From Sedimentitalea sp039941015 (lineage in GTDB: Bacteria > Pseudomonadota > Alphaproteobacteria > Rhodobacterales > Rhodobacteraceae): a stretch of 64,000 bases of DNA. A model generated the notes under the pieces. The model was not told the DNA's origin. It saw only the letters and a list, made by a program, of their open reading frames with translations, and ran no database searches. Positions 17,092-26,444 of the stretch are shown in pieces (the stretch's first letter is position 1; each line of letters starts with the position of its first letter). The stretch lies in NCBI RefSeq assembly GCF_039941015.1, contig NZ_JBDVFI010000089.1; one strand, written 5' to 3'. A program made the position numbers and the translations under genes.

Positions 17092-18633
17092 ATGTCCAAG
17101 GGTCTCAATATGACAGAGCTTCTATCGATGACGGGGATCGACAAGGCGTTTGCAGCTGTCAGCGCCCTGTCGCAAGCGTCGCTGTCCGTTGCTCCGGGCG
17201 AAGTCCATGCGCTGATTGGACAAAACGGCGCTGGCAAATCGACACTGATCAAGATCCTAACCGGGGTTTATCGACGAGATGGCGGGATCGTTTTGTTCAA
17301 CGGGGCGCAAAGCGAGATCTCCAACCCGCGCGAGGCGCAGGCTGCGGGGATCGCGACGATCTATCAGGAGCTTAATCTCGTCCCCCTCCGTTCGGTGACT
17401 GAAAACGTGGTTCTTGGGTACGAACCCAAAAGGTTTGGTATTCTCATCAACTGGAAAGAAGCGCATCGCCGCACGCGCAAAATTCTTGCGCGGTTCGGGA
17501 TCAATATAGACGTGCGCGCGCCACTGGGCAGCTATTCGACCGCGATTCAGCAGCTAGTCGCGATTGCGCGCGCAGTATCGCTCGACGCGCGACTGGTGAT
17601 TATGGATGAACCGACATCGTCGCTGGATTCGTCCGAAATCGAGGTCCTGTTCGGGGTCGTTCGCAGCCTGCGCGATGCCGGGGTTTCGGTTCTGTATGTC
17701 TCGCATTTCCTCGACGAGCTTTTCGAGATCTGTGACCGGGTCACGACCATGCGCGACGGGCGCACTGTCGATTGTCGCGACATTACCGGAACCACTAAGC
17801 TCGAACTGATTGCAGGCATGCTTGGGCGTGATGCAAAGGATATAGAGCAGGCCGGAATGACCGAATTCGGAGGCGGCGGCACAGGCAAAAAGGGCGAGAT
17901 TCTTCTGACGGCAAAAGGTGTTTCGACCGGACCTCGGCTCACTGATTTTGACATGACGCTCCATCGTGGAGAGATTGTCGGCCTTGGCGGCCTGCTTGGC
18001 GCGGGACGGACCGAGGCGGCAAGAGCGATTTTTGGGGTCGATCGGCTGACCAGTGGGGCGATTTCGGTCAAGGGCAAAGGCGCCGGGCCGGATAATCCTG
18101 CTTCTGCAATCAACGCTGGTTTCGGTTACCTCACCGAGGATCGCAAAGCCGAAGGCATCATTCCAGACATGTCGGTGCGAGAAAATCTGACACTGGCTTT
18201 GTTGCCCAAGCTTACCAAGAACGGACAGATTGATTGTGCTCGCGAACGCGAATTGGTCACATCTTACATCAAGGCGCTTGGCATCAAGACCGCCAGCATG
18301 GAGCAACCCATTCGCGAACTGTCGGGTGGCAACCAGCAAAAGGTTCTGCTTGCCCGGTGGTTGGCGATTGAGCCCGATCTGTTGATCCTTGATGAGCCGA
18401 CGCGCGGCGTGGATGTTGGGGCCAAGCGCGAGATTCAGGCCATCATCCGTGACAGCGTCGCAAAAGGGGTCGGGGTGGTTCTGATCAGTTCCGAATTCGA
18501 AGAGATCGTCGAAGGCGCGGACCGGATAATTGTCTTGAACGAAGGCCGCATCGTAACCGAACTGACCAACCCCGGCATCACCGAGGACGCACTTGTTCGC
18601 GCACTTGCCCATACCGAAGGGGCGGCGGCATGA
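17092..18633 (+). CDS. ytfR: YtfR-type ABC importer, double-domain ATPase
   Basis: A 513-residue ATPase with two ABC domains. The first has Walker A GQNGAGKST, a degenerate signature region (GSYSTAIQQLVAIARAV, no LSGGQ) and VIMDEPTSSLD. The second has GLLGAGRTE in place of a standard Walker A, the signature LSGGNQQKVLLARWL and LILDEPTRGVD. This pattern is normal for carbohydrate uptake ATPases of the CUT2 class. ATG 17110, with AAGGG upstream, is an alternative start. It overlaps the first permease gene by four bases. Confidence 0.85.
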   Translation: MSKGLNMTELLSMTGIDKAFAAVSALSQASLSVAPGEVHALIGQNGAGKSTLIKILTGVYRRDGGIVLFNGAQSEISNPREAQAAGIATIYQELNLVPLRSVTENVVLGYEPKRFGILINWKEAHRRTRKILARFGINIDVRAPLGSYSTAIQQLVAIARAVSLDARLVIMDEPTSSLDSSEIEVLFGVVRSLRDAGVSVLYVSHFLDELFEICDRVTTMRDGRTVDCRDITGTTKLELIAGMLGRDAKDIEQAGMTEFGGGGTGKKGEILLTAKGVSTGPRLTDFDMTLHRGEIVGLGGLLGAGRTEAARAIFGVDRLTSGAISVKGKGAGPDNPASAINAGFGYLTEDRKAEGIIPDMSVRENLTLALLPKLTKNGQIDCARERELVTSYIKALGIKTASMEQPIRELSGGNQQKVLLARWLAIEPDLLILDEPTRGVDVGAKREIQAIIRDSVAKGVGVVLISSEFEEIVEGADRIIVLNEGRIVTELTNPGITEDALVRALAHTEGAAA

Positions 18634-19622
18634 GCACGCAGGACACAGAACTCCAACCCGTCAGAAAGCCGTTTGCGTTGGGGCGGTTCCTGCGTCGCAA
18701 CGGTGGGATCGTCGCCCTTGTCGTGTTGCTGGCCTTCAATATCCTGGTGACACCGAACTTTCTGCAACTGCAGACACTGTTCGTGAACATCAGCCAGGTG
18801 GCGACGATTGCGATTGTCGCAATGGGGATGACGCTGGTCATTGCGACAGCAGGGATCGACCTGTCTGTCGGGGCGATCATGGCCTTGGCCGGGGCGCTTG
18901 CTCCCTTGATCTTCATGTCGGAATTCGGGCAGCGTTACCCGTCTCTGGGGATCGCCGCGGCGATTGTCGTGCCGCTCATTGCGGCGCTCGCATGCGGGCT
19001 GTTCAACGGCGTGATGATCGCGACGTTGAAGGTTCAGCCGATCATCGCCACCCTCATCCTGTTCATTTCCGGTCGCGGTATCGCGCAGGTTTTGACCAAT
19101 GGAAACCTGCAAACATTCTCCAACCCCGCTTTCAGTTATCTCGGGACCGGCAAGATACTTGGGTTGCCGTTTCAGGGGTGGCTGGCCATTGCCATCGCCT
19201 GCATCCTTTATCTGGTCATGACCCGCACGACGTTCGGGCGTTATGTTCTGGCCATCGGAGGCAATGAACGCGCGGCGGAACTGTCAGGCGGTCCGGTCAA
19301 GCGCGTCAAGATCGGCGTCTATATGATTTGCGGTGTGCTTGCAGGTCTGGCCGGGCTGATTGTTGTTGCGATCAATTCGGCCTCGGATGCCGCCCGTAAC
19401 GGTAACCTAATGGAGCTTGACGCAATCGCGGCGGCGGTTGTCGGCGGAGCGCTGCTGCAAGGTGGGCGGGCTCCGATTTTCGGCGCCATTCTCGGCGCGG
19501 TCATCATCCAGTTGGTCAAATACACGCTGCTTGCCAACGGTGTCGAAGATGAAGTCGCCCTTATCGCCAAGGCCATCATCATTCTGGCGGCTGTTTACGT
19601 CCAGCAATCGCGGAAGGAATAA
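18630..19622 (+). CDS. ytfT: YtfT-type ABC importer, permease 1
   Basis: A 330-residue BPD_transp_2 permease. The first of about eight to ten helices starts near residue 32 (GIVALVVLLAFNILV). The family element VIATAGIDLSVGAIMALAGAL is present, as is GGALLQGGRAPIFGAILGAV near the C-terminus. It is translationally coupled to the ATPase (ATGA). It pairs with the next gene to form the heterodimeric membrane channel, the same gene order as E. coli ytfQ-ytfR-ytfT-yjfF. Confidence 0.83.
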   Translation: MSTQDTELQPVRKPFALGRFLRRNGGIVALVVLLAFNILVTPNFLQLQTLFVNISQVATIAIVAMGMTLVIATAGIDLSVGAIMALAGALAPLIFMSEFGQRYPSLGIAAAIVVPLIAALACGLFNGVMIATLKVQPIIATLILFISGRGIAQVLTNGNLQTFSNPAFSYLGTGKILGLPFQGWLAIAIACILYLVMTRTTFGRYVLAIGGNERAAELSGGPVKRVKIGVYMICGVLAGLAGLIVVAINSASDAARNGNLMELDAIAAAVVGGALLQGGRAPIFGAILGAVIIQLVKYTLLANGVEDEVALIAKAIIILAAVYVQQSRKE

Positions 19623-19624
19623 TC

Positions 19625-20626
19625 ATGCTCGATGCGGACGCATTTGACCTGCGCCATTACATATCGCGCAATCCGCAATCCACCGCTGTCTGGATCGCGC
19701 TTGTCGGGCTGATCCTGTTCGGCGTCTTGCGCTATGACAACTTTGGAGGGGCTTACAACATCACGTCCTTCCTGAACTACAACTCGATGTTCATCGTGAT
19801 TTCCGTGGGCATGTGCTTTGTCATCATGACCGGTGGAATTGACCTGTCCGTTGGCTCTGTCGCGGCGTTTACATCGGTCATCGCCGCCTATCTTTCGCCT
19901 TATGGGATCGAAGTCGCTTTGCCTGCGGCGGTTCTGGCGGGTGTCGGTTTTGGTGTGATCAACGCCATCAGTATCATTTTGCTACGCATCCCGCCGTTCA
20001 TCGCAACGCTGGGTACCATGCTGGGCGCTAAAGGAGGCGCGCTGGTGATATCCGGTGCACAGACCATTGCGGTCGACTGGGGATCGAATTTCACCAAGAT
20101 GGGGATGGAGAAGGCCCTGGATATTCTGCCGTGGTCCATTGTTGTCGTCGGCGTGGTCGTCATCGGCCTTTGGATCGTGCTGGAAAAAACGTCGATCGGG
20201 CGCACGGTTCTTGCGATTGGTGGCAGCGCCGACGCTTCGACCCTGATGGGGCTCAAGGTCAACCGCGCAACGGCTTTTGTCTATCTCATATCCGGCGGCT
20301 GCGCAGGCCTCGCCGGGGTCATTCTGGCGTCGGGATTTGGCGCGGGCCAACCGCTTGAAGGGATCGGGTGGGAGCTTTCGGCCATCGCATCGGTTGTCGT
20401 TGGCGGTACGTTGCTGACCGGCGGGCTTGGCTCGGTGCCGGCCACCGTGGCTGGTGCGCTTCTTCTGGGGTTGGTGTTCAATATCCTCAATTTCGAAAAC
20501 GGACGCGGCACCATCAGCTTTAGTGCCTATTGGCAGATGGTGATCCGGGGCGGTTTTCTGTTTGTCGTTATCCTGTTTCAGGCCAAGGTAATGTCTGGAC
20601 GCAGAACCCGGGAGCCCTCGTCATGA
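19625..20626 (+). CDS. yjfF: YjfF-type ABC importer, permease 2
   Basis: A 333-residue permease paralogous to the preceding gene, with MTGGIDLSVGSVAAFTSV and VVGGTLLTGGLGSVPATVAGALLLG. The start lies three bases after the upstream stop (TAATC-ATG). Its C-terminus is basic and overlaps the start of the enolase-superfamily gene by four bases. Having two different permeases supports the YtfT/YjfF assignment over homodimeric ribose-type importers. Confidence 0.83.
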   Translation: MLDADAFDLRHYISRNPQSTAVWIALVGLILFGVLRYDNFGGAYNITSFLNYNSMFIVISVGMCFVIMTGGIDLSVGSVAAFTSVIAAYLSPYGIEVALPAAVLAGVGFGVINAISIILLRIPPFIATLGTMLGAKGGALVISGAQTIAVDWGSNFTKMGMEKALDILPWSIVVVGVVVIGLWIVLEKTSIGRTVLAIGGSADASTLMGLKVNRATAFVYLISGGCAGLAGVILASGFGAGQPLEGIGWELSAIASVVVGGTLLTGGLGSVPATVAGALLLGLVFNILNFENGRGTISFSAYWQMVIRGGFLFVVILFQAKVMSGRRTREPSS

Positions 20627-21717
20627 GCGTTATCAAATCCATCAAGACCCGCTTGTTTCATATCCCTCTGGCCGAAGTTCTGGTGGACGCCAAGCATGGG
20701 GATCATCACTTTTTTGAACTTGTCACGGCGACCGTTCAATTGGACGATGGCAGCGAGGGAACCGGGTACACCTATACCGGCGGCAAGGGTGGCCATGCCA
20801 TCAAGGCGATGCTCGATCATGATCTGGTGCCATTCCTCACCGGACAACAGGCCGACGATGTCGAGGCGCTCTATGATGCGATGCAGTGGCACGTGCACTA
20901 TGTGGCGCGCGGCGGCATTGCGTCTTTTGCGATCTCGGCGGTTGATATCGCGCTATGGGATCTGCGCGGTAAACGCACGGATCAGCCGTTGTGGCAAATG
21001 GCGGGCGGAAATGGTCAAACCTGCAACGCCTATTGCGGCGGCATCGATCTGGGCTTTGATCTGCCAAAGCTGCTCGCCTCGGTGCAGGGATACCTTGACC
21101 GTGGCTTTAACGGGGTAAAGATCAAGATCGGGCAACCCACGCTTGCCGAAGACCTCGCCCGCATCGGCGCCGTTCGTGATTTGATCGGTCCGGATATCGC
21201 ATTCATGGTCGATGCCAATTATTCGATGACCGTGGATCAGGCGATTGCAGCGGCCAAGGCCTTTGTGCCCTTTGATCTGCTCTGGTTCGAGGAACCTACG
21301 ATACCCGACGACTATGTAGGTTATGCCCGTATCGCGGATGCAACCGGCATCCCGCTTGCCATGGGTGAAAACCTGCATACGATCCATGAATTCGAATACG
21401 CATTCGAGCAGGCCAAACTGAGCTTTATCCAGCCGGACGCGTCCAATTGCGGGGGCATCACCGGCTTTCTGCAAGTTGCCAAGAAAACGTTGGAGCATGG
21501 CATTCCGATCTGCAGTCATGGCATGCAGGAACTGCATGTCAGCCTGGTCTCGGGGCGGCCCAACCCCGGGTGGATCGAAGTCCATTCCTTTCCGATCGAC
21601 ACCTATACCACCCGGCCACTCGTGGTCAGGGATTCCAAGGCCGTGGCACCTGATATTCCCGGTACCGGCGTGACCTTTGACTGGCGAAAACTCGAATCCG
21701 CAAATCTCCTGACTTAA
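20623..21717 (+). CDS. Enolase-superfamily sugar-acid dehydratase (mandelate racemase subgroup)
   Basis: A 364-residue protein with the N-terminal capping domain and C-terminal barrel of the mandelate racemase subgroup. The catalytic KxK lies in GVKIKIGQP. Metal ligands lie in MVDANYSM, WFEEPTIP and LAMGENLH, and the catalytic His in ICSHGMQELH. Such enzymes dehydrate aldonic or aldaric acids to 2-keto-3-deoxy acids. GGGAG precedes ATG 20623; the upstream open frame is the permease gene. It probably dehydrates an acid derived from the imported sugar, perhaps a galactonate- or galactarate-like acid. Confidence 0.78.
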   Translation: MSVIKSIKTRLFHIPLAEVLVDAKHGDHHFFELVTATVQLDDGSEGTGYTYTGGKGGHAIKAMLDHDLVPFLTGQQADDVEALYDAMQWHVHYVARGGIASFAISAVDIALWDLRGKRTDQPLWQMAGGNGQTCNAYCGGIDLGFDLPKLLASVQGYLDRGFNGVKIKIGQPTLAEDLARIGAVRDLIGPDIAFMVDANYSMTVDQAIAAAKAFVPFDLLWFEEPTIPDDYVGYARIADATGIPLAMGENLHTIHEFEYAFEQAKLSFIQPDASNCGGITGFLQVAKKTLEHGIPICSHGMQELHVSLVSGRPNPGWIEVHSFPIDTYTTRPLVVRDSKAVAPDIPGTGVTFDWRKLESANLLT

Positions 21718-21731
21718 CAACGGAAACAGAC

Positions 21732-22763
21732 ATGAAACATCAGGCGGCCTTTTATCGGGGCGACAAGAACTTTTCCATTGATGCTGTAAAAACCCAGCCC
21801 CCCGGCGCAGGTGAGGTTCAGATCGATGTTGCCTATTGCGGCATTTGCGGTACCGATCTGCACATCTATCTCGGGCACATGGATCCGCGGGTGGGGTTTG
21901 AACGCACCATCGGTCACGAAATGTCTGGTGTCGTGTCTGCGCTCGGCGAAGGTGTCCAGGGGCTGTCTGTCGGGCAGCGGATCGTTGTGCGCCCGCTGGA
22001 TCATTGCGGCGACTGTCCTGCCTGCAATGCCGGGCATCAGCATATCTGTCATAACCTCAAATTCATCGGCATCGATTCCGACGGGGCATTTCAGCAGAAA
22101 TGGAACGTGCCGGCCCATACGCTTCACGTTCTGCCTGACGACCTTGACCTAAGCCATGCCGCCCTGATCGAACCACTTGCCGTGGCCGTGCACGATGTGC
22201 GGCGAGGGAACGTGCAACCGGGCGAGGATGTTCTGGTCATCGGCGGTGGCCCCATCGGGATGCTGGTCGCGATGGTTGCGCGCGAAGTGGGTGCAAACGT
22301 GACAATATCGGAAATCAATGAAAACCGGCTCGCCTTTGCCGACAAGATCGGGTTCACCACGCTGAACCCGAAAGAGACAGATGTCGCAAAGACGATCCAT
22401 GAAGCTACCGGCGGCAAAGGGGCGGATGTGGTGTTCGAAGTGTCCGGCAGCCAGCCGGGCGTTGACCTCATGACGGCTGCGGCCGCCACGCGCGGACGGA
22501 TCGTGATGGTCGCCATTCATGCAACCAAACCGCAGATAGACATGTTTCAGTTCTTTTGGCGCGAACTGGATTTGCTCGGTGCGCGGGTGTATCTGCCTCA
22601 AGACTACGACGGTGCCATGGCGTTGCTTGCAAAGGGCGTCGTAGATTGCGACAGCTTTATCACCGACATTCAGGGACTGGATGATATTCAGGGCGCGTTC
22701 GAGACGCTGACACGAAACACGAACGCCATGAAATCCATGATCCGCATCTCGGAGGACCTGTGA
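21732..22763 (+). CDS. Zinc-dependent medium-chain alcohol/polyol dehydrogenase
   Basis: A 343-residue MDR protein. Catalytic zinc ligands are the Cys of YCGICGTDLH and His-Glu in TIGHEMSG. The structural zinc loop has four Cys in CGDCPACNAGHQHIC, and the nucleotide site is VLVIGGGPIGMLVAMVA. It resembles the threonine/idonate/sorbitol dehydrogenase group. In this operon it probably oxidises a sugar acid or polyol intermediate with NAD. It starts 14 bases after the dehydratase stop and overlaps the next start (TGATG). Confidence 0.82.
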   Translation: MKHQAAFYRGDKNFSIDAVKTQPPGAGEVQIDVAYCGICGTDLHIYLGHMDPRVGFERTIGHEMSGVVSALGEGVQGLSVGQRIVVRPLDHCGDCPACNAGHQHICHNLKFIGIDSDGAFQQKWNVPAHTLHVLPDDLDLSHAALIEPLAVAVHDVRRGNVQPGEDVLVIGGGPIGMLVAMVAREVGANVTISEINENRLAFADKIGFTTLNPKETDVAKTIHEATGGKGADVVFEVSGSQPGVDLMTAAAATRGRIVMVAIHATKPQIDMFQFFWRELDLLGARVYLPQDYDGAMALLAKGVVDCDSFITDIQGLDDIQGAFETLTRNTNAMKSMIRISEDL

Positions 22764-23533
22764 TGTCCCTACGTGACAAATTCGATCTGACCGGCAAGAC
22801 AGCGCTGGTGACAGGCGCCAAACGCGGCATCGGACGCGGCATGGCAGAAGCCTTGGCCGAGGCCGGTGCCGACATCATTGGGGTGAGCGCCACTCTGTCT
22901 CCGTCGGGCTCCGAAGTGGCTGATGCGGTAACGTCTCTGGGGCGTACGTTCACCGGCTATGCCTGCGATTTCTCAGACCGCGCCGCAGTCAAAGCGTTTG
23001 CCGCGCAGGTTCTGCAAGAGCATTCTCCGATTGATATTCTGGTCAACAACGCCGGGACAATTCTGCGCAAGCCCGCGGCGGAACACCCGGACGAGATGTG
23101 GGATGAGGTGATCGAGGTCAACCTGAACTCGCAATTCATACTGACCCGTGAAATCGGCGCCGGTATGGTGGAAAGAGGCAGCGGAAAGATCATTTTCACT
23201 GCCTCACTGCTGACCTTTCAGGGCGGGATCACGGTACCGGGCTATGCCGCCTCAAAAGGTGGTATCGGACAGTTGACCATGGCGTTTGCCAACGAATGGG
23301 CAGGCCGTGGGGTGAACGTCAATGCGATCGCGCCGGGGTATATCAACACCGACAATACCGTAGCGTTGCGCGGCGATCCGGAGCGGTCCAGGTCGATCCT
23401 TGATCGGATACCCGCAGGGCGATGGGGCACGCCGGACGATTTCAAAGGGCCGATTGTGTTCCTCGCCTCCGATGCGGCGGCCTATATGCACGGGCATGTG
23501 ATGCTGGTGGATGGTGGATGGATGGGGCGCTAA
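22763..23533 (+). CDS. kduD: KduD-like short-chain dehydrogenase
   Basis: A 256-residue SDR. Its cofactor motif is TGAKRGIGRGMAEAL, with NNAG, and the catalytic Ser-Tyr-Lys in SLLTFQGG and YAASKGG. It closely resembles E. coli KduD, including ANEWAGRGVNVNAIAPGYI, ILDRIPAGRWG and the ending VDGGWMGR. KduD acts on 2-keto-3-deoxy-gluconate-type intermediates, which fits a position after a dehydratase. ATG 22763 overlaps the preceding stop; a GTG three bases earlier is less likely. Confidence 0.8.
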   Translation: MSLRDKFDLTGKTALVTGAKRGIGRGMAEALAEAGADIIGVSATLSPSGSEVADAVTSLGRTFTGYACDFSDRAAVKAFAAQVLQEHSPIDILVNNAGTILRKPAAEHPDEMWDEVIEVNLNSQFILTREIGAGMVERGSGKIIFTASLLTFQGGITVPGYAASKGGIGQLTMAFANEWAGRGVNVNAIAPGYINTDNTVALRGDPERSRSILDRIPAGRWGTPDDFKGPIVFLASDAAAYMHGHVMLVDGGWMGR

Positions 23534-23585
23534 TCGGCGACCGCATTCCCCGCTCACTTCGTTTGCCAGTACAATCCTGATTGAA

Positions 23586-23613
23586 AATGGGCGCAGACAT
23601 GCCTGCGCCCATT
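23586..23613. terminator. Bidirectional terminator between convergent kduD-like and TonB-receptor genes
   Basis: AATGGGCGCAG (23586-23596) and CTGCGCCCATT (23603-23613) form a perfect 11-bp stem with a 6-base loop, flanked by A/T-rich bases. It lies 8 bases beyond the receptor stop. Confidence 0.75.
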
Positions 23614-23620
23614 CGGATGT

Positions 23621-25564
23621 CTAGAATTTGATCGACGCGGTCAGGAACACGCTTCGTCCGGGTTCATTCAGAGCAACCACGTTGGACAGACCCGCACCGT
23701 CCGATCCACGCGACACATAGGTTTCGTCAAACAGGTTGCGGACATCCAGCCGGAACTCGACATTCTGGTAGGATGGTGGCGTGTAGGTCGCATAAACATT
23801 GACCACACTGTATCCGGGCAGCGACGACATCCCGTTGACGCCATCGGTTTCGTCGTTCTTCAGCGCGATCTCTGCCGTACCACCGATCGCAATGTCTGGC
23901 GTTACGGCATAGCCAGCGGAAATTCCGAAAATCTCACCGACGGGGCGGCCATAGTAATAGGCCGTCGATCCGATTGGCTCACCATCCAGTTTGACATCTG
24001 CATTGGTATAGTTGACGCGCACAAAGCCGCGCCCGCCAAAATAGCCAAGCGAGGCGTCAATGCCCTGAGATGTCAGATCAGCAACATCCCTGCTTGCACT
24101 CAGCACGTCATTGATGTCGCTGACCTTGGTATAGAACAACGCGCCGCTGGCCTCCCACGGACCGTTTTCATAGCGCAGCCCGATCCGCGCGTTGTTGCCG
24201 CGCGAGGCTTCTGGCGTGCCATAGACCCAGGCACCGCCGAGGTTGATCAACGACGCTTCGCTCAACTCATATCCGCCCCAGCTGGAGGCGGCACCGATGT
24301 TAAAGCTCAGCGTATCTGTCAGGATGACATCGGCCTGGGCGTTCAGACTGACGCCGGTATCGCTGTATTCGCTTCCATCGGCGAGCTCGAACCGTTGCGA
24401 ATCGATGCGTCCGCCATAGGACAGGGACAACCTGTCGCCGATATCTTGACGCATCTGGGCGTAGATGCCGATGTTATCCAGCGTTTCCTTGCCCGTTGGT
24501 GTCGTCAACGGACCTTCGGGCGTGGCGGTGTCGTGGAAGAAGTCGACACCGGCGGTCAGAGTGCCGTTGCCCAGAGCAAAGTCGTTTTCGATCTTGCCGC
24601 TGAGGCTGTCGTTGGTCCCGACCGCTGCACCTGCCTCGGTATACTGCTCGTTATAGCTGAGCTGAACCATCGGGGAAAACGCAGCGCTGGGGGCCTCGTC
24701 AGTATAGGTGAAGGTGTAGGATGTGCGTTCTGACAGGGCTGGCAGATAGACACTGTCGCGCCCCACGACGCCTGCAAAATCCGGGCGTGCGAAATACAGC
24801 CCTCCCGGCCCTTCTTGCATGGCGCGCAGGCCGTTGTCCTTGGTGCGGTTGGCCGCAAGTTCGAAACGTTTGCCGTCATCAGTGGTGTAGGCGAATTTGC
24901 CCGTGATTGCGGACAGGTCAGGTTCCGTACCGGGGACGACGTTGCCCGAACCGTCTTCGTAGTCGTCACCGGTGGTTGCGACTCCGTTCAACAGGTACTC
25001 GAACCCACCGCTTTGCCCGTAGACGGTCAGCGATCGCCGAAAGCTGTCGCCGTTGTCACCATAACTCACCGTAGCCTGCCCGCCAAAGGTTTGCCCCGCC
25101 TCCAACACATCGCGCGCATCGATTGTTTCATATGCAATGACACCGGCCAAAGCACCCGGCCCTGCGTCTGCGGGTGCGAGGCCCGAACTGATATCGACCT
25201 GTTTCAACAGGGACGGGTCCATCAGAACGTTCCCGGTATGGTGAAATGCAGATTTGTTCTGCCGCGCACCGTCAATTGTTACGGCAAGAAGGCTTTCCTC
25301 GATACCATGCACCAGGACCTTTTGGGCGATGGCCGCACCACCGCTTGAGATCACTTCGGATTCACCATCAAACACCTCCGCCATCGAGGACGGGTTCCGG
25401 GCCTGGATTTCTTCGGTTGTGATTTCCGTGTTGCCCAGTGCTTCCTGCGCCTCATCGGCCTCGACCCGGATAACGTCCAGTTCGAATGCTTCTTGCGCCG
25501 AAACTGTGGACGCGCAAATTGCGGCAACGGATGCCAGCAATGCAGCCTTTCTTGTCAGAACCAT
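23621..25564 (-). CDS. TonB-dependent outer-membrane receptor (siderophore uptake)
   Basis: About 647 residues from ATG 25564 (AGGA upstream). A signal peptide ends at STVSA-QE. An N-terminal TonB-box/plug domain (about 30-170, with VLVHGIEESLLAVTIDGARQN) precedes a beta-barrel ending in the aromatic RSVFLTASIKF. Two in-frame upstream ATGs lack ribosome sites. It is the last gene of a run on this strand with a siderophore ABC importer, so it is read as the outer-membrane gate for a ferric siderophore; heme is less likely given the FatB-like binding protein. Confidence 0.85.
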   Translation of the reverse strand: MVLTRKAALLASVAAICASTVSAQEAFELDVIRVEADEAQEALGNTEITTEEIQARNPSSMAEVFDGESEVISSGGAAIAQKVLVHGIEESLLAVTIDGARQNKSAFHHTGNVLMDPSLLKQVDISSGLAPADAGPGALAGVIAYETIDARDVLEAGQTFGGQATVSYGDNGDSFRRSLTVYGQSGGFEYLLNGVATTGDDYEDGSGNVVPGTEPDLSAITGKFAYTTDDGKRFELAANRTKDNGLRAMQEGPGGLYFARPDFAGVVGRDSVYLPALSERTSYTFTYTDEAPSAAFSPMVQLSYNEQYTEAGAAVGTNDSLSGKIENDFALGNGTLTAGVDFFHDTATPEGPLTTPTGKETLDNIGIYAQMRQDIGDRLSLSYGGRIDSQRFELADGSEYSDTGVSLNAQADVILTDTLSFNIGAASSWGGYELSEASLINLGGAWVYGTPEASRGNNARIGLRYENGPWEASGALFYTKVSDINDVLSASRDVADLTSQGIDASLGYFGGRGFVRVNYTNADVKLDGEPIGSTAYYYGRPVGEIFGISAGYAVTPDIAIGGTAEIALKNDETDGVNGMSSLPGYSVVNVYATYTPPSYQNVEFRLDVRNLFDETYVSRGSDGAGLSNVVALNEPGRSVFLTASIKF

Positions 25565-25691
25565 GTGTCCTGCCCTCTCGTTCATTATATTGGAATTGGC
25601 TGGCAGGCCGTGGCTTGTGCGACGGAGTATGCTGGCTGTTGCCATCCGCCTAGGTAAGCTTAGTTAATTAGTCAAGTATTCGCGCCAAGTT

Positions 25692-26444
25692 TCACACCAA
25701 CACCACTGGTCTGTCGCCAAGTGTGTGCACTTCTGCATCAGTTTCGAAGACATCAGACATCAAATCCGGTGTAATCACAGCATTTGACGCGCCATCCGCC
25801 ACGATCCGTCCGTGGCGCATAACCAGCACACGATCGGCAAAGGCAGCGGCAAAGTTGATATCATGCAGCACGATCACGATGCTTTTCTTTCCGGTATCAG
25901 CCATCTGGCGCAGCAGGCGCATCAGGTGACGCGAGGCGGCGATATCGAGGTTGTTGAGCGGTTCATCAAGCAACAGGTAATCCGTCTCTTGCGCATAGGC
26001 CATCGCCACAAGCGCGCGTTGCCGTTGCCCACCGGAAATCTCGTCAAGAAACTGGTCCGCGAGCGGCTCCAGAGAAAACAACGCCAGCGTTTCGTCGACA
26101 ATTTCGCTGTCGCGCTTACCAGGGCGACCCCGGTGCCACGGGTAGCGCCCCATCATCACGGCCTCGCCAACACGCAACCGGGCCGAAACGTGTGCCGATT
26201 GCGGCATGATCGCAAGCACCCGCGCCAACGCCGCATCCGAACAGGCACCGATCTGCAAATCATCGACCATGATTGTACCGGTCTTTAGCGTCTGCAACCG
26301 CGCAACCAGCGACAACAACGTAGATTTGCCAGCTCCGTTCGGACCAATCAGCGCGGTCACACCGCCGCGTGGCAGTTCCAGATTGATGTCCTCAAGGATG
26401 GGCCTTCCCTGGATCGTGTGCCCGACACCGCGAATGGAAATCAT
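25692..26444 (-). CDS. Ferric-siderophore ABC importer, ATPase
   Basis: A 250-residue FepC/FecE-type ATPase. Walker A is GPNGAGKST, the signature ISGGQRQRALVAMAYAQ, Walker B YLLLDEPLNNLD and the switch VLHDINFAA. It overlaps the upstream permease gene by four bases. The 127-bp gap to the receptor gene contains an A/T-rich segment (about 25655-25680) that could hold a separate iron-regulated promoter. Confidence 0.87.
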   Translation of the reverse strand: MISIRGVGHTIQGRPILEDINLELPRGGVTALIGPNGAGKSTLLSLVARLQTLKTGTIMVDDLQIGACSDAALARVLAIMPQSAHVSARLRVGEAVMMGRYPWHRGRPGKRDSEIVDETLALFSLEPLADQFLDEISGGQRQRALVAMAYAQETDYLLLDEPLNNLDIAASRHLMRLLRQMADTGKKSIVIVLHDINFAAAFADRVLVMRHGRIVADGASNAVITPDLMSDVFETDAEVHTLGDRPVVLV

